Shown: in pieces, positions 5,656 to 6,519 of the stretch | Numbering within the stretch: position 1 is the first letter of the stretch | Layout of the letters: every line of letters starts with the position of its first letter | DNA from: an uncultured Lachnospiraceae bacterium | Lineage (GTDB): Bacteria; Bacillota; Clostridia; Lachnospirales; Lachnospiraceae | Assembly (NCBI GenBank): GCA_910579275.1 | Contig: CAJTTO010000077.1 | Location: 1-6,519, forward strand | Reading direction: 5' to 3' | Length of the DNA stretch: 6,519 nucleotides | Program-made: the position numbers and the translations under genes | Notes under the pieces: model-generated | Told to the model about the DNA's origin: nothing | The model's input: only the letters and a program-made list of their open reading frames with translations | The model's database searches: none

Positions 5656-6195
5656 TTATACTTGCGCCGATATGATTTCATAACATTTCATGGTGTACTC
5701 TTTCAGCAAATTAACCTCTTTCAACAATCCGTTTTTCAGGTTATCGGCTGTAGTGACTGCGAGGTCAAACTGTGCCTGCGTAATATCTGACTGGCGCAGC
5801 GCCTCCTCCAGTTCATCCATGTCGTCCACCATGATTTCGCCGTCCGGATAGACAACCAAATCCAGATATAAATCATCAAAGTATGGAATCCCGTCCGCGC
5901 CCACCCCTTGTCCGGCAATCATGTCAATATACCATACCTGAATCTCATTTTCTTTATTCATCATGGCTGTAATGCAGTAAAAATTATCCTGCGGGAGAAT
6001 CGACAGCCATTTCATTCCTTCATCGCATACCACAAACACTTCATCATGAAATTTCCACGTCTGTGCTTCGCTGACCTCCTGAATGTCCATTAATCCGATG
6101 TAGCCTGCGAAAAAATCAGTATGCACCTGCCTGCCCGACAGCACCTTTTTTGTAATACACTTCCATTCGTCATAAGATAGCCGACTTCTTTTCAT
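5656..6195 (-). CDS. DUF402 domain protein
   Basis: This 179-residue soluble protein belongs to the DUF402 family, whose studied members include nucleoside di/triphosphatases of the NtdP type and the FomD hydrolase. The core is visible as VWYIDMIAG (87-95), then YFDDLYLDLVVYPDGE (105-120) and VDDMDELEEAL (123-133). These supply the clustered Asp and Glu residues that bind metal in the family. The C-terminal part is helical, with DITQAQFDLAV (137-147), also usual for the family. The start is ATG at 6195, with AAAGGAGAG (6202-6210) six bases upstream. This site overlaps the stop codon of the coiled-coil gene (gap of 13 bases), so the two are very likely cotranscribed and perhaps translationally coupled. 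A phosphohydrolase activity is a reasonable inference, but the substrate is not known. A general phosphate-ester role is more secure than any specific one. Confidence 0.85.
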   Translation of the reverse strand: MKRSRLSYDEWKCITKKVLSGRQVHTDFFAGYIGLMDIQEVSEAQTWKFHDEVFVVCDEGMKWLSILPQDNFYCITAMMNKENEIQVWYIDMIAGQGVGADGIPYFDDLYLDLVVYPDGEIMVDDMDELEEALRQSDITQAQFDLAVTTADNLKNGLLKEVNLLKEYTMKCYEIISAQV

Positions 6196-6208
6196 TACAT
6201 TCTCTCCT

Positions 6209-6519
6209 TTATGCCAGCATTTGAAGTTTTTCGCTATGTTGCGCCACTACGTTCTTAAGAACAGAGATATCCTGTTTCATCACCTCATAATCATCAACAC
6301 TTACCCTGTACCTGTCGTAAGTCGAAGTGTAACATTCCTGTATCATGTTCAGCTGTGGCAAAATCTGATTTTCCTGCGTTAACTCTATCTTCTTTACTCT
6401 TATTTTGAGATCTGCGACATCTTCCTTTAAGACTGTCACGTCTTCTTTCAGAACTGCCACGTCCTCTTTCAGAACTGCCACGTCCTCTTTCAGAACTGCC
6501 ACGTCCTCTTTCAGAACTG
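6209..6519 (-). CDS. Coiled-coil protein of unknown function, N terminus missing
   Basis: The frame stays open to the right window edge, so only the C-terminal 102 residues are seen. A GTG at 6502 is one of the repeated valine codons and is not a real start. From the edge the protein is a run of heptads (VAVLKED) with Val and Leu at the a and d positions, a continuous coiled coil. It is followed by KIRVKKIELTQENQILPQLN-type helix, a TSTYDRY motif and a C-terminal helix ending HSEKLQMLA. There is no membrane segment in the visible part. This general form, a variable heptad stem followed by a conserved tail with YTSTYDRY, is one I associate with small hypothetical proteins of Lachnospiraceae, but no function is known to me. 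It stops 13 bases before the DUF402 gene and is the first visible gene of the cluster. A scaffold or oligomerisation role is only a guess. Confidence 0.75.
   Translation of the reverse strand, partial: VLKEDVAVLKEDVAVLKEDVAVLKEDVTVLKEDVADLKIRVKKIELTQENQILPQLNMIQECYTSTYDRYRVSVDDYEVMKQDISVLKNVVAQHSEKLQMLA
6414..6519 (-). repeat. 21-base tandem repeats encoding coiled-coil heptads
   Basis: Three exact 21-base units occupy 6456-6476, 6477-6497 and 6498-6518, and the array continues past the window edge. The unit at 6435-6455 differs at two positions, and the one at 6414-6434 is further diverged. Each unit is seven codons (V-A-V-L-K-E-D), so copy changes lengthen the coil by one heptad without breaking the frame. 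Exact copies at the outer end and worn copies inside point to recent expansion on the N-terminal side. Confidence 0.92.

Noticed and set aside
5613..5681. Longer nitroreductase with 23 extra N-terminal residues
   Set aside because: The AGGAG at 5622-5626 is inside that extension and well placed for ATG 5612; the extra residues precede the family's normal start and overlap the DUF402 gene.
6414..6519. Regular short repeats that could suggest a CRISPR array
   Set aside because: The 21-base units are directly adjacent with no spacers, and they keep an open coding frame with a coiled-coil pattern.

Overview
The window looks like a chromosomal segment from a low-to-moderate GC Firmicute of the Clostridia, most likely a member of the Lachnospiraceae. 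The reasons are strong AGGAGG-type ribosome binding sites, an ECF sigma factor paired with a DUF4179 membrane protein, a clostridial-style chemoreceptor, and a coiled-coil/DUF402/nitroreductase gene set. This assignment rests on protein style and is not proven by a marker gene. No phage, plasmid, transposase or CRISPR gene is visible.

Layout from left to right. Bases 1-84 are non-coding and hold a short hairpin with a Shine-Dalgarno-like loop. Bases 85-1705 are a two-gene minus-strand operon: an ECF sigma factor (1187-1705), then a single-pass DUF4179 protein (85-1206) that is probably its anti-sigma factor. The two reading frames overlap by 20 bases. Bases 1706-1929 form a divergent intergenic region with a good vegetative promoter for the plus-strand HAD phosphatase gene (1930-2727). 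Bases 2728-3259 (532 bases) carry no convincing gene. They do contain a candidate promoter bracketed by an inverted repeat, several hairpins, a clear intrinsic terminator at 3019-3058, and two imperfect copies of a 57-68 base element ending just before the next ribosome binding site. Bases 3260-4942 encode a complete transmembrane chemoreceptor (MCP).

The MCP gene converges on a minus-strand cluster, and the gap between them holds a perfect 19-base-pair-arm palindrome (4957-5022). The cluster is transcribed right to left: a coiled-coil protein of unknown function running off the window edge (6209 to beyond 6519), a DUF402 protein (5656-6195) and a nitroreductase (5082-5612). The coiled-coil gene has exact 21-base (seven-codon) tandem repeats at the window edge, which suggests recent heptad expansion. 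The DUF402 ribosome binding site overlaps the coiled-coil stop codon.

The sigma/anti-sigma pair senses or relays envelope signals. The chemoreceptor would feed a chemotaxis pathway whose other genes are not here. The HAD and nitroreductase are probably housekeeping or detoxification enzymes. The least explained part is the structured region upstream of the MCP, which could be a small RNA gene, a long regulated leader, or both.
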